Positions 7,744-16,068 are shown, counted from the first letter of the stretch. The stretch is DNA of 64,000 nt from Sphingomonas insulae (GCF_010450875.1 NZ_CP048422.1:1953001-2017000), one strand, 5' to 3'. Notes: a model not told the origin generated them from the sequence alone. Numbers and translations are program-made.

Positions 7744-7916
7744 ACCGCAACCCCGGCTATTGCCCCCGCGAAGCGATCGGCAAGCGCGTCCGCGTGACGC
7801 TCGCCAATGGCATCGTCGTCACATCGCCCGGCTGGCCTGCCGACGGCAAGGGTGCCTGCCGGTGGACGCTACTCGGCCTCCCCCACGACATCGCCGCATT
7901 CGAGGTTAATCCATGA
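7740..7916 (+). CDS. Small hypothetical protein
   Basis: This 58-residue ORF is embedded in the operon by 4-bp overlaps at both ends. The sequence is beta-rich with a basic patch (IGKRVRVTLANGIVVTSPGW) and could form a small nucleic-acid-binding barrel. It is short enough to be missed by automatic gene calling. No family is recognised. Confidence 0.55.
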   Translation: MNRNPGYCPREAIGKRVRVTLANGIVVTSPGWPADGKGACRWTLLGLPHDIAAFEVNP

Positions 7917-8372
7917 GCGCCAGCCGGCTTTCCGCTGCGGCGATCGACTGGAACCAACGCCACATTGCGTTGTGGTCCGCCCTTGCCGACGAACGGCGCG
8001 CGCTAAGCGGTCGTCATGCGCTCAATATCGCGCGCGGCCTCGACGTGGTTGTCAGCGGCATGCGGGCGGCGCTCGGCGCCGACCAGGCGGCCGAGGTTGC
8101 TCCGCCCTCGGCGCCGTCCGTCAAGGCGCAGATCGCCCGGCTTGCGGCCCGTCTCGCCATGTGCCAGCCGGGTTTGTATCCCGGCATCACGAACGTGACG
8201 GGCACCGGCCCGATCATGGACGCGCACTGCGACAATCTGCGCGCGCGCATTGCGGCGCTGCGCGGCGAGCCGCTGCCCGCTGCCCACACCAAAACCCATC
8301 ATCCTGCCGCCGGCCGAAGCGCTGCCTTTCACGACCGGCCCGCAGCTCGACTTGTTCGGAGCAGTCGCATGA
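7913..8372 (+). CDS. Helical phage-type protein, probably read through a one-base shift near 8291
   Basis: From the ATG at 7913 the frame encodes a helical protein (WNQRHIALWSALADERRAL, then SVKAQIARLAARLAMCQPG) up to about residue 126. The same frame then turns Arg/His-rich. In the +1 frame after the AAAA run at 8291-8294 the sequence becomes PIILPPAEALPFTTGPQLDL followed by FGAVA and a TGA at 8370-8372. That stop overlaps the ATG of the next gene exactly as elsewhere in this operon. The PQLDLFG tail fits the bacterial clamp-binding pattern QLxLF. Either one A is extra (error or mutation) or the shift is programmed. Unshifted reading would run to 8521 as 202 residues. Confidence 0.5.
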
Positions 8373-8521
8373 CTGCCAATTTCGACCAGCGCTGCAGGTG
8401 CATCGACTGCTTGGCACTCGACCGCGAACATCCACGCGACGGCTGGCAACAGCGGTTGCCCCTTAGCGAACCGGCGCGCGTGGAATGCGCCGACTATGGC
8501 TCCGGTGAGGACGAATCATGA
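8369..8521 (+). CDS. Small cysteine-containing protein
   Basis: This 50-residue ORF has cysteines clustered at its start (RCRCIDCLALDRE). It overlaps the upstream +1-frame stop and the downstream AlpA-like start by ATGA. Small proteins with this type of CxCxxC patch are common in phage early operons and may bind zinc. If the preceding gene is not frameshifted, this sequence is instead that gene's C-terminus. I favour a separate gene because of the overlap pattern. Confidence 0.5.
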   Translation: MTANFDQRCRCIDCLALDREHPRDGWQQRLPLSEPARVECADYGSGEDES

Positions 8522-8754
8522 AGACCGCCTCGCAACGCAGGCAGGAGGGGCAACCCAGCGCCGGTGGCCGCTTCCTACGGATCAGCGACGTCGTCGCGAC
8601 AGTCGGCCTTAGCCGGGCGACGATCTACCGAATGATCGCCAGCGGCGACTTCCCAAAACAGGTACGACTCACAGCCCAATGCAGCGGCTGGTGGCAGGCA
8701 TCCGTCGACGAATGGACGCGCGCAAAGCTCCTTGCGGCCCAAGATGCCGCGTAG
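8518..8754 (+). CDS. AlpA-family phage regulatory protein
   Basis: This 78-residue protein carries the AlpA/MerR-like winged helix: FLRISDVVATVGLSRATIYR, then MIASGDFPKQVRL and a SVDEWTRAK tail. AlpA proteins activate excision or early genes of prophages and integrative elements and are usually encoded next to the integrase. It is the last gene of this operon, and no integrase follows within the window. The start overlaps the previous stop (ATGA). The family call is reliable from the motif alone. Confidence 0.85.
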   Translation: MKTASQRRQEGQPSAGGRFLRISDVVATVGLSRATIYRMIASGDFPKQVRLTAQCSGWWQASVDEWTRAKLLAAQDAA

Positions 8755-9120
8755 CGCTGGGGGCACCTTAGGGGGCACCGAGCCCAAGCGCATTATCAAG
8801 ATTACGGGGGAAATCATGCCGATAGCGTTAGAAAATCAGCAGAGGCCAGGGGCACCAACCATCCATCCCGCACCGTCGCATCTCGTCCCGCATGGGGCGG
8901 GATTTGCTTTGTTTTAAAGCCGGTTGGGCATCTCACCATCTCTCAAAGTATCGCCATGCAACGCGGAAGATCTGGGATCATTTCGCGGGCGCCATATTTG
9001 TAGTCATTGTCCTGACTGAGGACGAGTGTTGACATCGCCTTTCGCGGTGACCCCGTTTCACAGTTGACTTGTTGGATAATGTTGCTCAGATGTTCTCATC
9101 GCAATGATAGGCGGGGCAAC
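8755..9120. other. Intergenic region between phage-type operon and toxin gene
   Basis: These 366 bp hold the operon terminator and no convincing gene. Just after the AlpA-like stop there is a short direct repeat, GGGGGCACC at 8758-8766 and again from about 8771. TTGACA (9029-9034) and TTGACT (9064-9069) are possible -35 elements for the toxin gene, but neither has a good -10 at 16-18 bp. An element boundary could lie here; no attachment-site duplication was recognised. Confidence 0.4.
8886..8914 (+). terminator. Rho-independent terminator of the phage-type operon
   Basis: TCCCGC at 8886-8891 pairs with GCGGGA at 8897-8902 around a 5-nt loop and is followed by TTTGCTTTGTTTT. It lies about 130 bp after the AlpA-like stop. 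Confidence 0.65.
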
Positions 9121-10218
9121 ATGATCGAAACATCTGACGATAATAGATCGAACGCTTTTTCATCATGGCTGCGAACAGGCAAGCTGCCACCGCCACTCAG
9201 TCCTAACGGTCTGGAACTCAAGTTCAATCCTTGGCACGATCCTAAGAACGGCCGGTTTGCTTTCACCGGCGCGGGACAGCGTTATAGTGCCAGTGGTGCC
9301 GATACGAACAGACGGGCGTCTACTCCTCGCGGTCGCGCCGCGCGCAGGCGGGATCATGATGACGCGCGGACCGCGACACGACCAAAGGTGGATACGGCGC
9401 TTACCGGACCGCTCGCAACGCATCGCCGAAACTCGGCAGCGCGTCCATCGGTCGGGGTGCATCTCAAGCGCTCTTCGGGACCGCGGCTCGCTCATCGACA
9501 AAATCCGGTTACCGAATTCGCCGGTGGTGTCGGCGTAGGACTTTACGCCATGGGCAAGGAAACTGTGGCGGGAATCCATGCTGTGCTGACGACGAATCCG
9601 GCGACCACCGTGAGCAACATCAGCGGCGGGGCAGCAGGCATGATCGATGCCGCTATCGCTGCCGAGGATACGCCCGCTCGTGTTCAGGTCTCCCGCGCGG
9701 CGAGTGCCGTCGCCAACGCGTCAGCGCGGGATATCGGTCATGCCGCGGGGACGGTCGCGGGAAACGTCGCGCTGGCTGCGGTACCGGGAGCGGCGCTGTC
9801 CAAAGCTACCGCATTACGCCGACTTCGCATGGCGAGGCCGCGCACGACCTTTCCGCCGCCGCAAATCGGCTGGGTGAAGGAGGTGACCAAATCGGAAAAG
9901 CCGTGGAAACCCTATAACGACTCAGCGCCCGGCGCGCGCGCCGGCCAGGCACCGACATTGATGCGGACGATGCCTGACGGCTCGAAGCGGCCTGTCAAAT
10001 TCGACGGCTTTCAGGGCGATTACGTGATCGATCGGAAATGGTCGGTGTCCAGCAGACCGCGTTCGAAAGCACAGATCTTGCGGCAGTCGGCGGTGCTGGC
10101 TGAACACCGTCTGTTCGGAGTGTGGGAGGTTCCCACGCCCGTCGTGAAGGTCAAGGCCCTGAAAATTCTTAAAGAACTGAACGTCACCAACATCCATGTA
10201 AAGGTGGTGAAGCCATGA
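9121..10218 (+). CDS. Putative polymorphic toxin with restriction-endonuclease-like C-terminus
   Basis: This 365-residue protein has an N-terminal motif FNPWHDPKNGRFAFTGAGQR (35-54) seen in sphingomonad polymorphic-toxin-like proteins. A basic, low-complexity linker follows. A Gly/Ala-rich segment (about 135-230) of the kind preceding toxin domains comes next. The C-terminal domain (from about 245) has KFDGF (293-297), D300, IDRK (303-306), Q318/Q322 and WEVPT (335-339), matching the layout of Tox-REase-7-like nuclease toxins (D...D/ExK...Q). The ATG at 9121 has GGCGGGG upstream. The stop overlaps the start of the next gene, its likely immunity partner. No secretion signal or apparatus is visible. 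DNA cleavage is inferred. Confidence 0.7.
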   Translation: MIETSDDNRSNAFSSWLRTGKLPPPLSPNGLELKFNPWHDPKNGRFAFTGAGQRYSASGADTNRRASTPRGRAARRRDHDDARTATRPKVDTALTGPLATHRRNSAARPSVGVHLKRSSGPRLAHRQNPVTEFAGGVGVGLYAMGKETVAGIHAVLTTNPATTVSNISGGAAGMIDAAIAAEDTPARVQVSRAASAVANASARDIGHAAGTVAGNVALAAVPGAALSKATALRRLRMARPRTTFPPPQIGWVKEVTKSEKPWKPYNDSAPGARAGQAPTLMRTMPDGSKRPVKFDGFQGDYVIDRKWSVSSRPRSKAQILRQSAVLAEHRLFGVWEVPTPVVKVKALKILKELNVTNIHVKVVKP

Positions 10219-10538
10219 TTGCCATGCAGGTTGCGGAGATACTTGCGGAATATATCCTTTTCCTCGAATTGACCGATGAAGAGGATCTGAACCTCGACAC
10301 TGCCGTCAAGATGATGGAAGCGCTGAACGGTCATTTCGAGGAGATGGACAAGGGGTTTCTTCGCGAGCTGGTGGACGCGTTCGCGATCATCGCAACCCGC
10401 TATAGCGGCGAAGCGCAGGAGGTGGTGCGCAGCATACCCTATGGCTATTATCTCGAAGAGGCGATCGCCGCCGACGACCCGGTCAAGCTCGCCGAACTGG
10501 AAGCGCTGCGCGATGCTCGGGATGCGCAGGAGGATTAG
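10215..10538 (+). CDS. Putative immunity protein of the adjacent toxin
   Basis: This 107-residue, very acidic, helical protein (LELTDEEDLNLDTAVKMMEA; many D/E throughout) begins within the toxin stop codon (ATGA). Small acidic proteins coupled to the 3' end of a nuclease-toxin gene are typically immunity proteins that block the basic active-site face. I do not recognise the specific family. Assignment is by position, charge and size. Confidence 0.65.
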   Translation: MIAMQVAEILAEYILFLELTDEEDLNLDTAVKMMEALNGHFEEMDKGFLRELVDAFAIIATRYSGEAQEVVRSIPYGYYLEEAIAADDPVKLAELEALRDARDAQED

Positions 10539-10576
10539 GGTGTGGGGCGATCGTGACGTCGCATCGCCTCACCGCG

Positions 10577-10915
10577 CTAGAAACCCGCACCATTCACCGG
10601 CCGGCGCGGCAGTTCGCTCCACAGCCCGGGATCGAACATCCTGAGGTTGACGCCCATCCGCGGGTACGCCGCATCGGTCGGCGTCCAGTGCGTCGTGCAG
10701 CCGCAGATGGGACAATGCCACAGGTCGAGCGCGCCATCGCCCTGTCGATAGGCGGTCGCGGCTCCGATCACCGTGACGGCGTCCGGCGCGGGGTAATGCC
10801 ACAGCCCCGCCACGCGCCGGCAGACGGAGCAATTGCACTCCGTCGCTTCCGATGGCGTGTCCGACAGAACGAGCCGAATGCGTCCGCAGTGGCAGGCGCC
10901 GTGATGGTCGGTCAT
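10577..10915 (-). CDS. GFA (glutathione-dependent formaldehyde-activating/CENP-V) family protein
   Basis: This 112-residue protein shows the zinc-binding cysteines of the GFA fold: HGACHCGRIRL, then ECNCSVCRR and WHCPICGCTTHW. The length is normal for the family. Members are often annotated as glutathione S-transferase-like or formaldehyde-activating, but most have no proven substrate. It stands alone, reading toward the toxin/immunity pair, and marks the return to ordinary chromosomal genes. Confidence 0.88.
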   Translation of the reverse strand: MTDHHGACHCGRIRLVLSDTPSEATECNCSVCRRVAGLWHYPAPDAVTVIGAATAYRQGDGALDLWHCPICGCTTHWTPTDAAYPRMGVNLRMFDPGLWSELPRRPVNGAGF

Positions 10916-11106
10916 CCGCAGTATCCTTGTCGGTGGACGATCGAGCAGAATGGATGGTCTCGCCGTATATTACACCGAGCTCCCCCGCGCCGGTCATCAT
11001 TGCAGACGCATGATGTCGTCGTGGCGGGATGCAGGGATGCGATCGATCGCCTGGCATCGCTCTCTCGCGGATGCCGCATCCGTTCGTGCCGCCCCGCGCG
11101 GCCCCG

Positions 11107-11472
11107 CTACTTGCCGCCGTCGCGCCGGGTCAGGGCGGCGACGCAGCTGGCGCGGTCGATGGTGCTGCCGTCGGGTTCGCGCGCGTCGAGATAGGTGACG
11201 CGGGGTGGTTCGCCGCTCTTGGGATAGAGATAGGCATCGAGGACGCAGATCGGCCCGGCGAACTGGAGCTTGCGCGCGGTGCCTTCGCGGATGTCGGCAT
11301 CGGGCTGGCCGAACAGCCGGGTGAGGCCGGCGGCATCCTGGCCGATCACGCGTTCCAGACCGGCGCTGGTATAGGGGACGACGGCACGGTTCGCGACCGG
11401 CGGGGCGATGCCGCCCGGCGCGGCGCAGGCGGTTACCGCCAGGGCCAATCCCGTTGCCGCCAGTGCCTTCAC
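11107..11472 (-). CDS. Small lipoprotein of unknown function
   Basis: This 121-residue protein has a short signal peptide ending in a lipobox (ALAVTAC), so it is predicted to be lipid-anchored. The mature part contains SAGLERVIGQDAAGLTRLFG, resembling the SmpA/OmlA-like repeats of small outer-membrane-associated proteins in sphingomonads, then a beta-rich region (PICVLDAYLYP). The start is GTG, overlapping the stop of the EI24-like gene upstream (GTGA). A role in envelope assembly is a guess. Confidence 0.75.
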   Translation of the reverse strand: MKALAATGLALAVTACAAPGGIAPPVANRAVVPYTSAGLERVIGQDAAGLTRLFGQPDADIREGTARKLQFAGPICVLDAYLYPKSGEPPRVTYLDAREPDGSTIDRASCVAALTRRDGGK

Positions 11473-12158
11473 GTCGTCTTCCCCCTCTGCGATGCATGGA
11501 ACAGGTGCGTCGCCATGGCTGCGCCCAGGATCGGGGCGAACAGATTGAGCCCCGGAACCACGAACAGGCCGGTGCCGGCAAGCCCCAGCACGAACCGCCG
11601 CGCGCGCGTCGCCTTGCGCCAGCCCCGCACCGCCGCATCGCCCATGTGGCGGCTCGCCACCATCTCGCCCAGGTCGCGGCCGAGCAACAGGGCGTTGACC
11701 AGGAAAAAGGCGATCGCCGGTCCGATCGCGGTGAACAGCAGGGCGATATAGACGGGGATCATCAGCAGGTTGATCGCCACGGCACGCAGCACCGATGCCG
11801 TCGCCATGCGCATCGAGCGGGCGAGGCGCACCGGCCGTGCGGCGGCATGGGCGGCGGGATAATGCCGCGCCTCCACCGCCGCGACCACCTCGTCGCCGAA
11901 CAGACCGATGACGGCGATGGCGACGACCCGGAACAGCAGCCACGCGCCCAATAGCAGCAGGACGACCGCCGCCGCGCTCGCCAGACTGCCGCCGAATTCG
12001 ATCCCGACCAGTGCATCGAACGCCGACCGCAGCCCCAGATACAGCGCAGCACCCAAACCGGCGAAGATCGCGAGCGTCACCAGCAGCGATTTGACCAGCA
12101 CGCGCAGGATCGCGCGGTCGCCAAGCTGGCCGATCGACAGGGTGAGGGCACGCAGCAT
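11469..12158 (-). CDS. EI24/CysZ-like integral membrane protein
   Basis: This 229-residue protein has at least four long hydrophobic segments (residues about 20-45, 55-85, 125-160 and 185-220), matching the EI24/CysZ family. CysZ supports sulfate uptake in enterobacteria, but alphaproteobacterial homologues are unproven and no cys genes are near. I use the ATG at 12158 rather than an upstream codon, because the extra N-terminus would precede the first membrane segment with Arg/Pro-rich sequence. It is coupled to the small lipoprotein gene. Confidence 0.75.
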   Translation of the reverse strand: MLRALTLSIGQLGDRAILRVLVKSLLVTLAIFAGLGAALYLGLRSAFDALVGIEFGGSLASAAAVVLLLLGAWLLFRVVAIAVIGLFGDEVVAAVEARHYPAAHAAARPVRLARSMRMATASVLRAVAINLLMIPVYIALLFTAIGPAIAFFLVNALLLGRDLGEMVASRHMGDAAVRGWRKATRARRFVLGLAGTGLFVVPGLNLFAPILGAAMATHLFHASQRGKTT

Positions 12159-12265
12159 GGCGCCGGGTTGGCGGCTGGGTCGCGGCACGTCAACCGCCGG
12201 TACGTTGCACCGCGCCCGCCGCATCTCTAGGGGGTGGCCATATTTTCTTCCGGAGCCACAAACCC

Positions 12266-13264
12266 TTGCCCCAACCCAAATATGACGTGGTCGCGATCGG
12301 CAATGCGATCGTCGACATCCTGAGCCAGGCCGACGATGCCTTCATCGATTCGATCGGCGTCGCCAAGGGATCGATGCAGCTGATGTTCTCGCCGGAGGAT
12401 GCCGACGCGCTCTATGCCAAGATGGGCCCGGGTCGCGAGGTGTCGGGGGGGTCCGCCGCCAATACCGTCGCCGGCATCGCCGCGCTCGGTGGCCGCACGG
12501 CCTTCATCGGCCAGGTCGCCGACGATCAGCTGGGTGAGGTGTTCGCGCACGACATCCGGTCTGCCGGCGTCGCCTTCGACACGGCCGCCCGCCCCGGCCA
12601 GCCGACCACCGCGCGCTGCCTGATCTTCGTGACGCCGGACGGCCAGCGTACGATGAACACCTATCTCGGCGCGTCGCAGTTCCTGCCCGAGGGCGCGCTC
12701 GACCTGTCGGTGATCGAGGATGCGGCGATCCTGTATCTCGAAGGCTATCTGTGGGACCCGGAAGAGCCCCGCGCGGCGATGCGCGCGGCGATCGAGGCGG
12801 CGCGCAAGGCCGGGCGCAAGGTTGCCTTCACCCTGTCCGACGTCTTCTGCATCGGTCGCCACGGCGGCGATTTCCGCAACCTCATCGCCGACGGCCTGAT
12901 CGACATCCTCTTCGCCAACGAGAGCGAACTGGCCGCCCTGGCCGAAACCGACGATTTCGAGGCGGCGGCGGCAAGGCTGTCGGCGCAGGTGCCGACCCTG
13001 GTCGTCACCCGTGGGGCATCGGGCGCCTGCGCGATCCAGCACGGCACGCGTGCAGAGGTGCCGGCCGAACCGATCGCCCAGGTCGTCGACACCACCGGCG
13101 CCGGCGACCTGTTCGCCGCCGGGTTCCTCCACGGCCAGGCGCAGGGCAAGGGGCTGGAGGAATCACTGCGCCTCGGCGCGATCTGCGCGGCAGAGATCAT
13201 CAGCCACTTCGGCGCACGCCCCAACGTCGACATGAAGGCGCTGGCCGCCGCCAAGCTCGGCTGA
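12266..13264 (+). CDS. PfkB-family carbohydrate/nucleoside kinase, adenosine-kinase-like
   Basis: This 332-residue kinase has N-terminal YDVVAIGNAIVDIL, a substrate region SGGSAANTVAGIAALGG, and the PfkB signature DTTGAGDLFAAGFLHG with the catalytic Asp. The overall pattern matches the adenosine-kinase-like proteins common in alphaproteobacteria. It should phosphorylate a nucleoside or sugar with ATP in the cytoplasm. The best start is TTG at 12266, with GGAG about 9 nt upstream; no in-frame ATG gives a full-length N-terminus. It is transcribed alone and followed by a repeat-rich gap. Confidence 0.9.
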   Translation: MPQPKYDVVAIGNAIVDILSQADDAFIDSIGVAKGSMQLMFSPEDADALYAKMGPGREVSGGSAANTVAGIAALGGRTAFIGQVADDQLGEVFAHDIRSAGVAFDTAARPGQPTTARCLIFVTPDGQRTMNTYLGASQFLPEGALDLSVIEDAAILYLEGYLWDPEEPRAAMRAAIEAARKAGRKVAFTLSDVFCIGRHGGDFRNLIADGLIDILFANESELAALAETDDFEAAAARLSAQVPTLVVTRGASGACAIQHGTRAEVPAEPIAQVVDTTGAGDLFAAGFLHGQAQGKGLEESLRLGAICAAEIISHFGARPNVDMKALAAAKLG

Positions 13265-13684
13265 ACCCGTATTCCCTCTCCCGCCGGGAGAGGGAAACGG
13301 CGGTGCGGACGCACAGGAGTGAGGGCAGGGGCGGAACGCCTCGCCTTGTTCGAAAAGGCGCGGAAAAAGCCGGTTCGCGCCTCCCCCTCTCGCGCCCCGG
13401 CTGGTGCCTCAAAATCGTCTGCTGACCCGGTAACCTCAGGTCGTCCACCGGTCGAAACCCTCCGCGCCTCCGCTCCTCCGCGTTAACCCCTCTTCCCGGC
13501 GCCCGTGTTTGCGGTCCCCATGGAAACACGGCGATCCCGCGCCCCGAACCGGGCCAGCGCTTCACGACATCGATACGGGCGAAACCGCACCCAAGCCAGA
13601 AACCCCTTCGCGTCGTCGCGTCTTCGCGCGCACGAAAAAGGCCGGAGGATCGCTCCCCCGGCCCCCGTATCGGCATGTGCCCGA
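13265..13684. other. Repeat-rich intergenic region
   Basis: These 420 bp contain no convincing gene. A perfect 21-bp palindrome lies at 13274-13294, with the tail GTGAGGGCAGGGGCGGAAC soon after, the same element family that interrupts glyS. Two arms of a CTCCGCGTCTCCGCG-type repeat lie near 13460-13488 and 13605-13640, in the same orientation as each other. It separates the convergent PfkB kinase and permease genes. Confidence 0.5.
13274..13294. repeat. Palindromic repeat, CCCTCTCCCG/CGGGAGAGGG
   Basis: Ten bases on each side of a central C pair perfectly. The same core occurs at 33796-33818 and twice in glyS (37131-37266 and 38073-38188), so it is a dispersed REP-like family. Confidence 0.8.
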
Positions 13685-15220
13685 TCAGTGTAGCGGCTTG
13701 GCGACCTCCGGCTGCATCGCGGCGTCATCCACGACATCGGTGATACCGCGCCCGACGTACGAACGACTGCGGCTGTAGCCGAAGTAGATCAGCAGGCCGA
13801 TCACCCCCCAGCCCGGCAGGACCAGGATCGCCAGCAGCGGCAGCGAGAAATACAGGTAGAGGCAGCCGATGATCGCCGCCGGTGCGACGATCCAGATCAG
13901 CGGCGTGCGGAACGGCCGCTTGCGCGTCGGGTCCGTCTTGCGCAGCACCAGCACCGATACCGCCACCATCAGGAAGGCGAACAACGTTCCCGAATTCGAG
14001 TAATCGGCGAGCTTGCCGACCGGCAGGAACGCCGCGGCGAGCGTCGTCGCGATGCCGGTGACGATCGTCACGACGTGCGGCGTCCGGTACTTGGGGTGGA
14101 TCGCGGCGAGCTTAGTCGGCAGCAGGCCGTCGCGGGCCATGGTGAAGAACACGCGGGTCTGGCCGAACATCATCATCAACACGACCGACGGCAACGCCAG
14201 CGTCGCGGCGAGGCCGATCAGATTGCCGATCTGCACCCAGCCTATCGTGCGCAGCACATGGGCGAGCGCTTCACGCGAACACGACAGCGGCTCCAGCGCC
14301 CCGCCGGCGACGATCGCACGGCAGCGGTCGGCGAGTTCCGACGTACCCGGCGACAGCAGGGTGCCGGCGGCATCGCGCACCGGCTGCGCGCCGAGCGGCG
14401 AACCGATCGCGCCCGCCGAGACGAGCAGGTAGAAGATGGTGCAGAAGCCCAGCGAGGCGATCAGGCCGATCGGCACGTTGCGCTGCGGGTTCTTGGTCTC
14501 CTCCGCCGCGGTCGAGACGGCGTCGAAGCCGACATAGGCGAAGAAGATCGATGCCGCGGCCCCGGCCACGCCGGAGAAACCGGTCGGCATCAGCGGCACG
14601 AAATGGTCCATGTTCATCACCGGCAGCGACAGGGCGATGAACAGCGTCAGCGCGGCGACCTTGATGCAGACCAGGATGGCGTTGACGCGGGCGCTTTCGG
14701 TGGTGCCGATCACCAGCAGCCAGGTGACCAGGCCCGAAATCACGACCGCGGGCAGGTTGATGTAGCCGCCGGCGGACGGCCCGTTGACCCATTCCATCGG
14801 CACTTCGATGCCGAGCAGGTTGCGCAACTGCCCGACCATATAGCCGGACCAGCCGACCGCCACCGCGGACGCACCCACCGCATATTCGAGGATCAGCGCC
14901 CAGCCGACCATCCAGGCGAGCAATTCGCCCATGACGGCATAGGTATAGGTGTAGGCGGAGCCGGCGACCGGCACCATCGAGGCGAGCTCGGAATAGCACA
15001 GCGCGGCCACCGCGCAGACGAAGCCGGCGATGATGAACGAGATCATCATGCCCGGTCCCGCCTTTTGCGCGGCTTCGGAGGTGAGGACGAAGATGCCGGT
15101 GCCGATGACGGCGCCGACGCCCAGCATGGTCAGCTGGAACGCTCCGAGCGAGCGATGCAGGCCGCGTTTTTCGGCCGTGGCGAGAATGGCGTCGAGTGGT
15201 TTGACGCGCCCGAATAGCAT
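13685..15220 (-). CDS. APC-superfamily amino acid permease
   Basis: This 511-residue integral membrane transporter has about 12-14 hydrophobic segments. The first helix carries MLGVGAVIGTGIFVLT, the substrate-binding GxG signature of amino-acid/polyamine/organocation transporters. CAT-family features follow (ELASMVPVAGSAYTYTYAVM, then FFAYVGFDAVSTAAEETKNP). It should move an amino acid with protons across the inner membrane. A loop at about 295-330 contains two cysteines (ELADRCRA, SCSREAL). The ATG at 15220 is used because residues upstream are Arg-rich and unlike the family. Substrate is not predictable. Confidence 0.9.
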   Translation of the reverse strand: MLFGRVKPLDAILATAEKRGLHRSLGAFQLTMLGVGAVIGTGIFVLTSEAAQKAGPGMMISFIIAGFVCAVAALCYSELASMVPVAGSAYTYTYAVMGELLAWMVGWALILEYAVGASAVAVGWSGYMVGQLRNLLGIEVPMEWVNGPSAGGYINLPAVVISGLVTWLLVIGTTESARVNAILVCIKVAALTLFIALSLPVMNMDHFVPLMPTGFSGVAGAAASIFFAYVGFDAVSTAAEETKNPQRNVPIGLIASLGFCTIFYLLVSAGAIGSPLGAQPVRDAAGTLLSPGTSELADRCRAIVAGGALEPLSCSREALAHVLRTIGWVQIGNLIGLAATLALPSVVLMMMFGQTRVFFTMARDGLLPTKLAAIHPKYRTPHVVTIVTGIATTLAAAFLPVGKLADYSNSGTLFAFLMVAVSVLVLRKTDPTRKRPFRTPLIWIVAPAAIIGCLYLYFSLPLLAILVLPGWGVIGLLIYFGYSRSRSYVGRGITDVVDDAAMQPEVAKPLH

Positions 15221-15323
15221 TATGATGTATCCCCCCGGATGCGGACGGCCTCTAACGCGCCGCCGCATGGTGAAGCCGACGATGCTAACCGCAAATGGGG
15301 CGGAGGCAATCCCCTATCGTGGC

Positions 15324-15716
15324 TCAGCCGCCCGCCGCCTGGCCGGCGAGCATCGGTCCGAGCGGCCGGCCGCCGAACAGGTGGACGTGCAGGTGCGGCA
15401 CTTCCTGCCCGCCGTGCGCGCCGACGTTGGCGAGGATGCGATACCCCGGCGCGACCAGCTGGTGGTCCCGCGCGACCCGGCCGATGGCGCGGATGAACCC
15501 GGCGATCTCCGCCTCCGACGCGTGCGCGCTGAAGTCATCCCATGACACGTAGCGGCCGCGCGGGATCACCAGGATATGGACGGGGGCAGCCGGCGCGATG
15601 TCGTGGAAGGCGACGGCATGATCGTCCTCGTACACCCGCGTCGACGGGATTTCGCCGCGCAGGATCCGGGCGAAGATGTTCTGGTCGTCATACGGCAGCG
15701 TGGCGTCGATCGGCAT
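15324..15716 (-). CDS. HIT-family protein (histidine triad hydrolase)
   Basis: This 130-residue protein has the histidine triad HLHVHLFGG at 109-117 and the upstream RYVSWDDFS region, as in HINT-type nucleoside phosphoramidases. It hydrolyses AMP linked to small molecules or lysine. The gene follows hisE on the same strand with an 11-bp gap, an arrangement common in alphaproteobacteria, so it is probably co-transcribed with the histidine cluster. Confidence 0.92.
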   Translation of the reverse strand: MPIDATLPYDDQNIFARILRGEIPSTRVYEDDHAVAFHDIAPAAPVHILVIPRGRYVSWDDFSAHASEAEIAGFIRAIGRVARDHQLVAPGYRILANVGAHGGQEVPHLHVHLFGGRPLGPMLAGQAAGG

Positions 15717-15727
15717 GGTCGGATCCT

Positions 15728-16036
15728 CTAGCGGGCGGCTTTTTCGACATGGCCCGACACGCCTTCGCGCCGGACGAGTTCGGCACGGATATCGTCCAGT
15801 CCCAGCCCCGCATCGGCGAGCAGCACGAGCAGGTGGAAGACGAGGTCGGTGGCTTCGGACGCCAGCGTGTCCGGCTCGGCCAGCGCGGCGATCACCGTCT
15901 CGGTCGCTTCCTCGCCGACCTTCTGCGCGATCTTGGCGCGCCCTTTGGCGAACAGGCTGGCGACATATGAGCTGCCGGCATCGGCGGCAACGCGGCGGGC
16001 GTGGATGGTGGCTTCCAGGCGATCGAGCGGGTCCAT
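15728..16036 (-). CDS. hisE: Phosphoribosyl-ATP pyrophosphatase (HisE)
   Basis: This 102-residue enzyme carries the MazG-like all-alpha motif KVGEEATETVIAA, with EExxE ligands for Mg2+, and the helical segment ATDLVFHLLVLLADAGL. It performs the second step of histidine synthesis, hydrolysing phosphoribosyl-ATP to phosphoribosyl-AMP. Length is typical of the stand-alone HisE found in alphaproteobacteria. It lies after hisF and two small genes on the same strand. Confidence 0.95.
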   Translation of the reverse strand: MDPLDRLEATIHARRVAADAGSSYVASLFAKGRAKIAQKVGEEATETVIAALAEPDTLASEATDLVFHLLVLLADAGLGLDDIRAELVRREGVSGHVEKAAR

Positions 16037-16068
16037 GGCGCCCGCTTGGCGCGAGAAGAGGGGAGGGG

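Noticed and set aside
8732-8917. 61-codon ORF after the AlpA-like gene.
   Set aside because: It runs through the terminator hairpin and a direct repeat, has no ribosome binding site and no recognisable composition.
13265-13684. CRISPR-like array, because several short repeats occur in this gap.
   Set aside because: The repeats are palindromic elements of different families with irregular spacing and no unique spacers. No cas gene is visible.
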